The notes under the pieces are model-generated. The model searched no databases. It was not told the DNA's origin and saw nothing but the letters and a program-made list of their open reading frames with translations. Both the position numbers and the translations under genes were made by a program. A DNA stretch of 34,017 nt, from NCBI GenBank assembly GCA_026419015.1, contig JAOAAF010000022.1, positions 1 to 34,017 on the forward strand. The letters run 5' to 3'. This DNA comes from Spirochaetota bacterium. Its GTDB lineage: Bacteria; Spirochaetota; UBA4802; JAGODF01. Positions 24,012 through 32,025 of the stretch are shown in pieces. How positions within the stretch are numbered: the first letter of the stretch is position 1; every line of letters begins with the position of its first letter.

Positions 24012-25733
24012 ATGTCGGATGCATGGAAAGGATTCAAGCCCCCGTGGTTCGAAGAACCTCCTGCGGAAAAATCATACCGTTCAATTTTTAAATGGGGCGA
24101 TCCATGTGGATTTAAGCATCCAAACGAGAAGCTGTACAAGGAAATTAAAAGTGCGTTTGGACTAACTGACGAAGATTTTCAAAGGCGAGTCAATGAAGGA
24201 AACGAACAAGTGCGGTTTACGAAACCTATTGGGTTGACACCAAGGCAGATTGCACAAATCGCAAAGATCGTCGGCGAGAAGAATATATCGACGGAACAGT
24301 ACGATCGCTTAAAATATTCTGTGGGGAAGACAATTGAAGAGGCGATGAAGCTTCGCAAAGGAATTGTAGAAAAGGTGACCGATGTAGTGGTTCATCCGCG
24401 CCACAAACAAGATGTAAAGGAACTGGTGAAATTTTGTAATCGCGCACGAATTCCCGTATATGTATATGGAGGGGGTTCATCGGTCAATTTTGGCCTACGG
24501 CCAGCGAAAGGGGGCATTACGCTGGTGCTTTCCACGCACATGAATAAAATTGTGCGCATCAGCGAATTGAATCAAACGGTAACAGTGGAAGCTGGTATTT
24601 TAGGGCCTGCCCTGGAAGATGCGCTTAACAATGCACCAGCGCGATTTGGAACAAAGCATCGCTACACGTGTGGGCATTTTCCACAATCGTTCGAATATTC
24701 ATCGGCGGGCGGATGGGTGGTAACGTTAGGATCAGGACAGGCATCGAGCTATTATGGCGATGCATATCATTTGGTTATCAGCCAGGAGTATGTCACGCCC
24801 GTTGGAACTTTCGTTACAAAAGAATATCCCGCCACTGCCACGGGTCCAAAAGTAAACGACATTATGAAAGGGAGCGAAGGGACATTTGGAGTGTTGGTGG
24901 AACTTACGCTGAAGATATATCGATATATGCCCGAAAACCGAAAATATTTTGGCTTTATTTTCCCCACATGGGAATCAGCAGTAAATGCTTCGCGGGAAAT
25001 TTCCCAAGGCGAGTTTGGTATGCCTGCGGTGTTTCGCATTTCCGATGCAGAGGAAACGCATTTTGGGCTCAAGCTATATGGCATCGACGGCACCATTTTC
25101 GATCGCGCAATGCAACTGCGCGGATTCAAGCCCATGCAACGCTGCCTCATGTTGGGAACAACGGAAGGGCATGCAGGCTTTACTGCGAACGTGAAAAAAA
25201 ATGTAAAACGAATCTGCAAAGAGTTTGGCGCAATGTACCTTACGGGATTTCCTGCAAGGAAATGGGAAGAGGGTAGATTTCGCGATCCCTACTTGCGAGA
25301 GGATTTGCAGGATTTTGGTATCATAACCGATACGTTGGAAACAAGCGTGACGTGGGAAAATATTCATCATGTCCATCAAAAGGTGCGGGAGGTGGTGAAA
25401 GCTCGTCCGCGCACGCTGTGCTTAACGCACGCGTCGCACTTTTATCCGCAAGGAACAAATCTCTATTTCATTTTTTTTGCACGAATGGATGATGTGCGCG
25501 AATATATTAAATTTCAAAGTGGAATTATCGATGCAATTGCCAAAAGCGGTGGATCGCTGAGCCATCATCATGGAGTGGGGCGAATGATAGCTCCCTGGAT
25601 GGAAGAACATTTGGGTAAAGAGCAAATGGCAGTGCTTCGTGCGCTAAAAAAACATTTCGATCCGCACAACATCATGAATCCAGGTGGACAGTTGGGTTTG
25701 GATTTAAAAGGTCGCGATTGGAGGAAAATATAG
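24012..25733 (+). CDS. Alkyl-DHAP-synthase-like FAD-linked oxidase
   Basis: A 573-residue flavoprotein of the VAO/PCMH family. The FAD-binding domain spans about 115-300 (VTDVVVHPRHKQDVKELVKF, YGGGSSVNFGLRP, TVTVEAGILGPALEDAL, MKGSEGTFGVLVELTLKIY). The C-terminal part has TDTLETSVTWENI, LSHHHGVGR at about 515 and FDPHNIMNPGGQLG. The triple-His motif and the overall pattern match alkyldihydroxyacetonephosphate synthase, which swaps the acyl chain of acyl-DHAP for a fatty alcohol to make ether lipids. Alternatives are D-lactate or glycolate oxidase relatives. GGAGGAATGCT precedes the ATG, 12 nt after glpD; the pairing with glpD supports a glycerophosphate role. Acyl-DHAP-forming or fatty-alcohol genes are not present here. 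Confidence 0.82.
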   Translation: MSDAWKGFKPPWFEEPPAEKSYRSIFKWGDPCGFKHPNEKLYKEIKSAFGLTDEDFQRRVNEGNEQVRFTKPIGLTPRQIAQIAKIVGEKNISTEQYDRLKYSVGKTIEEAMKLRKGIVEKVTDVVVHPRHKQDVKELVKFCNRARIPVYVYGGGSSVNFGLRPAKGGITLVLSTHMNKIVRISELNQTVTVEAGILGPALEDALNNAPARFGTKHRYTCGHFPQSFEYSSAGGWVVTLGSGQASSYYGDAYHLVISQEYVTPVGTFVTKEYPATATGPKVNDIMKGSEGTFGVLVELTLKIYRYMPENRKYFGFIFPTWESAVNASREISQGEFGMPAVFRISDAEETHFGLKLYGIDGTIFDRAMQLRGFKPMQRCLMLGTTEGHAGFTANVKKNVKRICKEFGAMYLTGFPARKWEEGRFRDPYLREDLQDFGIITDTLETSVTWENIHHVHQKVREVVKARPRTLCLTHASHFYPQGTNLYFIFFARMDDVREYIKFQSGIIDAIAKSGGSLSHHHGVGRMIAPWMEEHLGKEQMAVLRALKKHFDPHNIMNPGGQLGLDLKGRDWRKI

Positions 25734-25794
25734 ATCAATGAATTAAAATCTCCTACGATGCCTTGCTTTTGTAAATGTTAGTTGAGGCAATAAC

Positions 25795-25817
25795 AAAGGC
25801 GCCGCAGCGGCGCCTTT
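25795..25817. terminator. Bidirectional rho-independent terminator
   Basis: AAAGGCGCC and GGCGCCTTT form a GC-rich 9-bp stem with loop GCAGC. It sits 61 nt past the flavoprotein gene stop and 22 nt past the 3' end of the minus-strand 5S rRNA gene. It can serve both convergent transcripts: CTTTCTATTT follows on plus, CTTTGTTATT on minus. Confidence 0.88.
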
Positions 25818-25839
25818 CTATTTACAAATGAGTGCAATT

Positions 25840-25954
25840 CCCGGCAGCGACCTACTCTCCCACACCGTTACCAGTGCAGTACCATCGGCGATGAGGGGCT
25901 TAACTTCTGTGTTCGGAATGGAAACAGGTGTTTCCCCCTCTCTATAGCCACCGG
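25840..25954 (-). rRNA. rrf: 5S ribosomal RNA, stand-alone
   Basis: The minus strand reads CCGGTGGCTATAGAGAGGGG at the 5' end, the loop sequence CCATTCCGAACACAGAAGTTAAG in the middle (central 5S signature CCGAACACAGAAGUUAAG), and GTGGGAGAGTAGGTCGCTGCCGGG at the 3' end. The two ends pair as helix I (CCGG...CCGG). Length is about 115 nt. No 16S or 23S gene is adjacent: der lies upstream and protein genes lie on both sides. The ends are set by eye to within a few bases. Confidence 0.96.
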
Positions 25955-25961
25955 AATGCGT

Positions 25962-25991
25962 CCAATAAAACAATACCCTTTTTTTTGTCAA
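25962..25991 (-). promoter_or_regulatory. Promoter of the orphan 5S rRNA gene
   Basis: On the minus strand consensus TTGACA (25991-25986) is followed by 17-18 bp and TTATTG/TATTGG (25968-25962). The predicted start, about 25956, falls at the 5' end of the mature 5S RNA. The -10 box is weak, the -35 box perfect. Confidence 0.6.
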
Positions 25992-26104
25992 GAATCTTGC
26001 GAAAATTTTTTTACGATTGTCGCACTTTCCGCTTTTTTTTTATTGATGAAAATGTGCAGCAACAATGAGTTTTTTTATAAATTAGCATGTTTTCACGGTT
26101 TGCC

Positions 26105-27424
26105 TTATTTTGTCGATCTTCCTTCGATTTCAAAAAAAATGGGAAGTCCAGTGAGATCAAACGTTTCTTTAAATACTTTTTCCACAAAGCGTATCAAATC
26201 CTTTCTTTTGAGGGTTTTTGGATCGTTTGTAAATAGGCGGAATTTCGGCGGGGATGTTGCGGTTTGCGTTGCGTAGTAAATCTTTACGGTATTTCCAATT
26301 ACAGGATGGCGATGTTTTTTAAATGCGCGTTCTATCGCACGATTGAGTTCTGATGTTTGAATATGCATTTGTGATTTTTCATATATCGCAAGTGCAGTCT
26401 CAAGAAGTTTGTGAATGCGCAGTTTTTCTTTTGCCGAAATTGAAATGATTGAAAAATCGGTTGCGCGATAGAATTTGAAACGAATTTTTTCTTTGAATTG
26501 CTCAAAAGTTTTGTCGTTTTTTTCAATTGCGTCCCATTTGTTGATCGCGATGATGGGACACTTTCTCCATTTAAGTATTTCATCGGAAATTTTTTTATCG
26601 TTTTCCGTAAGGCCTACCGTTGCATCCACAAGGTGAATAACCACATCACTTCGTTTGATCGCATTAATTGTCCGCGCGATTGAATAGTATTCGAGTGGGT
26701 TGTCAATATTGCGCTTTCGTCTCATTCCTGCGGTGTCGATAAATCGGATGTTTTTGCCATGAAATCGAATGTCTTCGTCAATCGCATCGCGGGTTGTTCC
26801 TGGAATTTCGGATACCACAACTCGTTCGTATCCAGCAAATGCATTCAGCAATGTTGATTTGCCAGAGTTTGGTCTGCCCACGATCGAAATTCGAATATCT
26901 GGTTCGTTGTTCGGTGAGCTTTTTTTCGGTAAAAGCGATGTAAGTTTTTCAAGCAAGAGTGATATATTTTTTTTTGAAAGTGCTGAAAGAGGAAGAATTT
27001 CGCCGATACCCATTTCGTAAAAATTTGTAAGGTTTTGATAATCTTCATCTTTATCCATTTTATTGACAGCAATGATTGCAGGAATGTTAGATTTTCGAAC
27101 GAGATTTACCAATTCAAAATCAAACGGTTCTGGTGCAGGATTCTCAAGGAGCAAAATGATCGCGGAAGAGGATGCAATTTGATTGTGGGTAATAGTTAGA
27201 ATTTTTTGAGAAAGTTCGTCGTGTGGGACAACATCGAGTCCTGGTGTATCGCTCAAAAGGAATGCCTGTTCACCAATGACAATTTCCTGCAAGATTACAT
27301 CGCGCGTGAGCCCAGGGTGTGAATCAACTATCGCATGCCTTTTTCCAATTATCGCGTTAAAAAGGGTAGATTTGCCAACATTTTGGCGGCCAATAATTGC
27401 TACAAGTGGAAGCTTTTTTTTCAT
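26105..27424 (-). CDS. der: Ribosome-assembly GTPase Der (EngA)
   Basis: Essential GTPase with two consecutive G domains that assists 50S subunit maturation. The first domain has VAIIGRQNVGKSTLFNAI, SDTPGLD and NKMD. The second has ISIVGRPNSGKSTLLNAF, PGTTRDAID, FIDTAGMRRKRNI and NKWD. The C-terminal KH-like domain starts near residue 350. The first P-loop reads GRQNVGKS instead of the usual GRPNVGKS, and its G3 reads DTPG rather than DTGG; both are tolerable variants. The length of 439 is normal. GGAG lies upstream of the ATG at 27424. It stands as a single gene upstream of the orphan 5S. Confidence 0.97.
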   Translation of the reverse strand: MKKKLPLVAIIGRQNVGKSTLFNAIIGKRHAIVDSHPGLTRDVILQEIVIGEQAFLLSDTPGLDVVPHDELSQKILTITHNQIASSSAIILLLENPAPEPFDFELVNLVRKSNIPAIIAVNKMDKDEDYQNLTNFYEMGIGEILPLSALSKKNISLLLEKLTSLLPKKSSPNNEPDIRISIVGRPNSGKSTLLNAFAGYERVVVSEIPGTTRDAIDEDIRFHGKNIRFIDTAGMRRKRNIDNPLEYYSIARTINAIKRSDVVIHLVDATVGLTENDKKISDEILKWRKCPIIAINKWDAIEKNDKTFEQFKEKIRFKFYRATDFSIISISAKEKLRIHKLLETALAIYEKSQMHIQTSELNRAIERAFKKHRHPVIGNTVKIYYATQTATSPPKFRLFTNDPKTLKRKDLIRFVEKVFKETFDLTGLPIFFEIEGRSTK

Positions 27425-27720
27425 GTATTCTCCATAACACTCTATTTAAGCTGTACAATTAAATTTGTTAGCATGGGAGTTAGATGCAAGAAAAAAACTA
27501 GCGTGCGGGTAGAGATTGAAACCGCGCAACAACTCAAGAAATGTAATATGATAAAAAATTTTTTATGAAGGCAAAAAAATCGTGATTAAAAATAATTTTT
27601 TGCTTGCAATTATTGCTATGGTAATTTATATTAAAATTAAGAATGGTACATTTCTGGAATTACGTGTTCTATGCAAGGTCTAATTTTTTAGACAAACCAC
27701 AATAGCGAGGTGCACTTCAA
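27425..27720. promoter_or_regulatory. Divergent intergenic region der / histone-like gene
   Basis: 296 bp between divergent genes. It contains a 16-bp AT palindrome (ATAAAAAATTTTTTAT, 27551-27566) and the plus-strand promoter TTGCAA-17-TATATT listed next. A 31-codon plus-strand frame (27472-27567) is visible but has no ribosome-binding site. I could not place a convincing der promoter. Confidence 0.5.
27604..27632 (+). promoter_or_regulatory. Promoter of the histone-like gene
   Basis: TTGCAA at 27604-27609, a 17-bp spacer and TATATT at 27627-27632. This would start transcription about 80 nt before the ATG, which has GAGGTG upstream. Confidence 0.65.
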
Positions 27721-27933
27721 ATGGCAGGGAAAAGTGTTAAACAACTGCTCGCAGAAAAAAAGAGAAGAGAGGCGAAGGTCAAAAGGCTTCAAAAAGAGCT
27801 TGCAGCTGAGCAAGCTGCTTTAAAGAAGCTTGCACCTGCGATTAAAAAAGCGCAGGAAGATGCCAAGAAGGCTGCAGCAAAACCTAAACCAAAAAAGAAG
27901 AAGGCAGCGTGCGCAACAGCTGCAGCAATGTGA
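27721..27933 (+). CDS. Lys/Ala-rich histone H1-like small protein
   Basis: A 70-residue basic protein. Residues 1-45 form a predicted charged coiled coil (KSVKQLLAEKKRREAKVKRL, then AAEQAALKKLAPAIKKAQED), and residues 46-65 are a Lys/Pro/Ala tail (KKAAAKPKPKKKK), ending ACATAAAM. The composition resembles bacterial histone H1-like nucleoid proteins (HC1 type), so DNA or RNA binding and a role in compaction are likely, though sequence similarity of such low-complexity proteins is weak evidence. It has its own promoter, GAGGTG ribosome-binding site and terminator, hence a monocistronic and perhaps strongly expressed unit. The single Cys near the C-terminus is odd. Confidence 0.72.
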   Translation: MAGKSVKQLLAEKKRREAKVKRLQKELAAEQAALKKLAPAIKKAQEDAKKAAAKPKPKKKKAACATAAAM

Positions 27934-27962
27934 CACCAGCGAAATTTGGTATTCTGTAACGA

Positions 27963-27993
27963 AAGGGGTTGTCGAAAAAAATGGCAACCCCTT
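27963..27993 (+). terminator. Terminator of the histone-like gene
   Basis: AAGGGGTTGTC pairs with GGCAACCCCTT (11 bp, one G-T), loop of nine bases, followed by CTTTCATT. It begins 30 nt after the stop codon. Confidence 0.8.
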
Positions 27994-28131
27994 CTTTCAT
28001 TAATAGGTAGTTCAAAACAGTTATTGCGGTTAGTGTTGGTGAAAGGGGGTTTTTTTGAAATTGTTATGAAGTTTTCGTTCAATGTATGACGATAATTAAT
28101 ACAAAAAGTGTTTCACTTTTTTTTCGACGAT

Positions 28132-28158
28132 TTGTAGTTTAATATGGGTGTTTATAAT
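28132..28158 (+). promoter_or_regulatory. Promoter with perfect -10, next to a leaderless start
   Basis: TATAAT at 28153-28158 with a weak TTGTAG at 28132-28137 (15-bp spacer). The predicted start of transcription, about 28165, is only a few bases before the ATG at 28169, and there is no Shine-Dalgarno sequence (AATTTAAAATATG). Confidence 0.6.
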
Positions 28159-28168
28159 AATTTAAAAT

Positions 28169-29347
28169 ATGCCTTTATTAGCAGTAAAACAACGCAAAGA
28201 ACGGCCTTTTGCACCAATTGAGCCCATTTCAGAAGCAATTGAGCTTTTAAAAAATGAATTTGGGCGAAGGCGCATTTATGTAAAAAATTCATTTCCACGG
28301 TTGGAAGTTCAAATAAATGAAGTTCTCCCCGATGACACCTTTATGATAATTACCGATCCAGAATTTCAACCGCCTTCAAATACCCTTATAGTTTACGGGC
28401 TTTTAGATAAGTATATTGAATTCGATTTGCTAATACAAGAAATTAAAGGACCAGGATATTTTCATTGCCAGTGCGTTGGTGCGAGAAAAGCGCTAACTGG
28501 CAGGCGCGATGTGCGGTTTAAAATGGCTCCAGAAGATGTGGTTGCAACAAATTTTAAATTTTCGAAATATACCCTTGAACTTACAGGTCTCACTGTTCCT
28601 ACGGGTATTAAGGTGATTCTCGACCAATTCCATACTACCCACACTCATTTGGGAGATATTGTGAAAGTAGATGTTTTTCCACATGGCGATCCCTTACTCG
28701 ATGTGGTAAAAAAGACGGGCAATTCCGTTTTTGTTGAAGATATGGCGAATATTGAATCGTACCGCGCACAGATACCAGATATGGTGGATTTGGTGGAATT
28801 TTACGGGGATGAGATAAAAGAACAGATCAAGCGCAATGTGGAGCGCGGTTACAAATCGATGATCATTTGTCCTATTATATATTTGGACGAATCGGAAAAA
28901 TCCATTCCTTTTGCGTATATTCAAGTGATTTCTCTTAAGGAAAAGCTTGGGATCGATAAGCTTTTGGAATTGAAAGACCATGCATTTAAACTGGTAGATA
29001 GAATTCGAGATGCAAATACGGTACTTCTTCCCGTTCATCAGCAAATTCTCGATCTAAGCCGTGGAGGTGCAAAACTTAAAATTACCGATGATAACTTAAA
29101 AAAGTCCCTTGTAAAAGCGCGGGGTTTTATTTTTGACATAGTATTTAAACTACAGGCACCCATAACGATTTATGGCGAAATTAAATTTACCAGTACCGAT
29201 AAGGATGGCAACATGTATGTCGGCGTTGATTTTGCGGGAAATTCTTCGCGGAAAAATGAAATGAAGCGGTATTTGGATATGATACGTCCCATGGAAGTCG
29301 AGTACAAAAGGAAGCTCATGAAAGAAATGAAACATAAAAGCCAATAG
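28169..29347 (+). CDS. DUF1577/PilZ-domain protein (leptospiral type)
   Basis: A 392-residue soluble protein resembling the leptospiral DUF1577 family. Residues about 1-270 form the family-specific part, with a GAF-like look near NSVFVEDMANIESYRAQIPD and YKSMIICPIIYLDESEKS. Residues about 285-385 contain a PilZ-like domain with ILDLSRGGAKLKI (the DxSxxG motif of c-di-GMP binding). I do not see the partner RxxxR motif just ahead; RIRDANTV is the closest stretch, so nucleotide binding is doubtful. There is no ribosome-binding site and the promoter lies directly upstream, suggesting a leaderless mRNA. It lies convergent to alaS, 47 nt apart. A signalling or motility-control role is an inference. 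Confidence 0.75.
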   Translation: MPLLAVKQRKERPFAPIEPISEAIELLKNEFGRRRIYVKNSFPRLEVQINEVLPDDTFMIITDPEFQPPSNTLIVYGLLDKYIEFDLLIQEIKGPGYFHCQCVGARKALTGRRDVRFKMAPEDVVATNFKFSKYTLELTGLTVPTGIKVILDQFHTTHTHLGDIVKVDVFPHGDPLLDVVKKTGNSVFVEDMANIESYRAQIPDMVDLVEFYGDEIKEQIKRNVERGYKSMIICPIIYLDESEKSIPFAYIQVISLKEKLGIDKLLELKDHAFKLVDRIRDANTVLLPVHQQILDLSRGGAKLKITDDNLKKSLVKARGFIFDIVFKLQAPITIYGEIKFTSTDKDGNMYVGVDFAGNSSRKNEMKRYLDMIRPMEVEYKRKLMKEMKHKSQ

Positions 29348-29394
29348 ATTCGTATCGGAAATTACGGTACAATTGTCAAAAAATTTGAGGGAGA

Positions 29395-32025
29395 TTATTT
29401 GATCATGCGTTCGGCCATCCGCGCAGCTTCTTGAAGCGCATGTTCTAATTTGTCAGGATTTTTCCCCCCAGCCTGAGCCATTTCCTTTCTGCCACCACCC
29501 CCACCGCCGACCAATTTCGATGTTTCCTTGATAATTGCACCGCAATCGATGCCTTTTTCGACAGCGCTTTTTGTTGCAGCAAAAAGAAGCAAGGGTTTTC
29601 CCTGATGCTGGGAACCTAACAGCACTACTGAGGAGTTCTCCTTTGCGCGGATGAGATCCGAAAGTTTCCGAAGTTCATCGATAGCAGCATCACCCATATT
29701 GTGTAAAATGATTTTAACGCCATTTTTGTTGCGCGCATTCTGTAGTATTGAATCGATATTTGTCGCAAGAGCGCGAAAACGCATTTTTTCGAGTTCTTTT
29801 TCAAGGGCATTCACGCGCGCAAGGAGTTCTTCTGTTTTTTTTACAATTCCATCTTCGGTGATGTTTAAATCCATCATAATTGTACTAATAATTGAGCTAT
29901 ACGAATTATATCGTTCTAAAAGTCCTTTGAGGGTAACTGCTTCAATTCTTCTCAGCCCCGCACCTGGAGATGCTTCGCGAATAATTTTAAATACGCCTAT
30001 TTTTGCGGTGTTATCGACATGAGTGCCGCCGCACAGTTCCTTGCTAAAATTTGGCACGCTTACCACGCGCACGGTGTTTTCGTATTTTTCATCGAAAACC
30101 GCAAACGCTCCGGTTTGCAGTGCCTTTTCCAGTTCCATGATTTCGGTGATCACTGGATGTGCTTCCCATATCTTTAAATTGACAATCCGTTCCACTTCTT
30201 CAATTTCTTCAGTTGTCATTGGGTTAAAGTGGGTAAAATCGAATCGCAATCGTGCTGGATCAACTACCGATCCCGATTGTTTTACGTGGTTTCCTAACAC
30301 TGCATGCAATGCTGCGTTTAAAAGGTGCGTTGCGGTGTGATTTGCGCGGATGAGGTTTCGGCGCACCGCGTCGATTTCAGTTATTGCATTTTTACCAGTT
30401 GTTATTGTACCATGTGTCACTTTCCCAAGATGAATGATTGTTCCGTTTTCCTTTATGGTATCCATCACTTCAAATCGGGCACCATCGGCCTGGACGATGT
30501 GCCCCGTATCGCCTACTTGACCGCCGGATTCTCCATAAAACGCCGTTTCGCGGGTTACCACCATCCCTTCGCTGCCTTCAGCGAGAAAATCGCACAGGCC
30601 GGCATTGTTGGCAAGAGCGACAATAGTGGTATTGATGCTGTTGTGCTCATATCCAAGGAAAACGGTTTCACCTGCTGTGCGGTGAAGCATGTCGATGAGC
30701 GTTTCTCGGTTTGCGTTTGCCATTTTCCAGCTTTTTTTTCCTCGCTCGCGCTGCGCAGACATTTCCATTTCAAATCCATTAACATCCACGGTTAAGCCTT
30801 CTTCGTGTGCAATTTCCACTGTCATTTCAAGGGGAAATCCATAGGTGTCATAAAGGACAAATGCTTCCGTGCCAGGGATGGTAGTGTTTCCTTTTATCTT
30901 CAGATCCGCGATTATTTCATTTAATCGGTCCATGCCATTTTCTAATGTCTCGAGAAATCGTTTCTCTTCGCCTTCAAGAATGTTTTTTATGTGCGATGAC
31001 GCAGAAATTATTTCGGGATAAAAATTACCCATGATATTGACAATTGGTTCGACCATCCTGTATAAGAATGGCTCCTGAATGCCAATGAGGCGAGCAAAAC
31101 GCAAAGCTCTGCGAATAAGCCTGCGAAGTACATATCCCCGCCCTTCATTGGAAGGATAGGCACCATCAGCGATGAGGAATGTCAATGCACGGGCGTGTTC
31201 GACCATCGTGTTGATGCTGACCGTTGCAGTGCCAGAATATGGTGTTTTTGTTGTATGAGTTACGAATTCAACAATTTGTTTAAGCTCATCCGTGTCGTAA
31301 ATGGAATCGACGTTTTGAACTAATGTGGCGAGTCTCTCAAGTCCCATCCCAGTATCGATGCCTGTGCGAGGGAGCGGGCGTTGGGTGCCATCGACTTCTT
31401 GAAAAAATTGATTAAAGACCAAGTTCCAGTATTCAAGAAAGCGTTCGCAGTCGCAACCTGGTTTACAATCGTGTGAGCCGCAACCAAACGCAGGACCTCG
31501 ATCGAGATAGAGTTCAGAGCATGGGCCGCAGGCTCCCGAATCGCCCGCTGGGCCCCAAAAGTTGTCTTCTTTGCCGAGCCGTACGATTTTTCGTTCTGGT
31601 ATGCCAATGCGCTTGTTCCAGATTTCAAATGCTTCATCGTCGAGTTCGAAAATAGAAACCCAGATATCTTCTTTGGGAAATCCGATAACTTGGGTGGAAT
31701 ACTCCCATGCATATTCGATGGCTTCCTTTTTAAAGTAATCGCCAAAAGAAAAATTCCCAAGCATTTCAAAAAATGTACAATGACGTTTGGTTTTCCCCAC
31801 TCGTTCAAGATCGCTGGTGCGAAAGCATTTTTGTATTGAAGCGGCACGGGTGTATTCGAGTTTTACGGTGCCGGCAAACATCGGTTTAAATTGCACCATT
31901 CCCGCAGTGGTGAAAAGCAGTGTGGGATCATCCTTTGGAATAAGGGAACTGGAAGGAACAATTGTGTGATCCCTTTCCCGAAAAAATTCAATGAATGAGT
32001 TTCGCAAATCCTTCACGCTATGCAT
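29395..32025 (-). CDS. alaS: Alanyl-tRNA synthetase
   Basis: Class II synthetase charging tRNA-Ala. I use the ATG at 32025 (MHSVKDLRNSFIEFFRERDH), which has GAAGGAG 8 nt upstream and overlaps the end of recX by 8 nt, giving 876 residues; the track start adds 15 residues that do not fit the family. Visible are the catalytic core (TTAGMVQFKPMFAG, QKCFRTSDLERVGKT, GTGMGLERLA-like DTGMGLERLATLVQ) and a Cys-rich insertion (CGSHDCKPGCDCERF). The editing domain has NHTATHLLNAAL and LCGGTHVDNTA. The C-terminal DHHA1 domain has GGGGGRKEMAQAGG. All key motifs are present. Confidence 0.97.
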   Translation of the reverse strand: MHSVKDLRNSFIEFFRERDHTIVPSSSLIPKDDPTLLFTTAGMVQFKPMFAGTVKLEYTRAASIQKCFRTSDLERVGKTKRHCTFFEMLGNFSFGDYFKKEAIEYAWEYSTQVIGFPKEDIWVSIFELDDEAFEIWNKRIGIPERKIVRLGKEDNFWGPAGDSGACGPCSELYLDRGPAFGCGSHDCKPGCDCERFLEYWNLVFNQFFQEVDGTQRPLPRTGIDTGMGLERLATLVQNVDSIYDTDELKQIVEFVTHTTKTPYSGTATVSINTMVEHARALTFLIADGAYPSNEGRGYVLRRLIRRALRFARLIGIQEPFLYRMVEPIVNIMGNFYPEIISASSHIKNILEGEEKRFLETLENGMDRLNEIIADLKIKGNTTIPGTEAFVLYDTYGFPLEMTVEIAHEEGLTVDVNGFEMEMSAQRERGKKSWKMANANRETLIDMLHRTAGETVFLGYEHNSINTTIVALANNAGLCDFLAEGSEGMVVTRETAFYGESGGQVGDTGHIVQADGARFEVMDTIKENGTIIHLGKVTHGTITTGKNAITEIDAVRRNLIRANHTATHLLNAALHAVLGNHVKQSGSVVDPARLRFDFTHFNPMTTEEIEEVERIVNLKIWEAHPVITEIMELEKALQTGAFAVFDEKYENTVRVVSVPNFSKELCGGTHVDNTAKIGVFKIIREASPGAGLRRIEAVTLKGLLERYNSYSSIISTIMMDLNITEDGIVKKTEELLARVNALEKELEKMRFRALATNIDSILQNARNKNGVKIILHNMGDAAIDELRKLSDLIRAKENSSVVLLGSQHQGKPLLLFAATKSAVEKGIDCGAIIKETSKLVGGGGGGRKEMAQAGGKNPDKLEHALQEAARMAERMIK

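Noticed and set aside
24668-25276. 202-aa plus-strand ORF within the flavoprotein gene
   Set aside because: Out-of-frame shadow of a conserved domain, no ribosome-binding site.
27472-27567. 31-codon plus-strand ORF (MGVRCKKKTSV...) upstream of the histone-like gene
   Set aside because: No ribosome-binding site and no recognisable motif; it overlaps the upstream control region of der.
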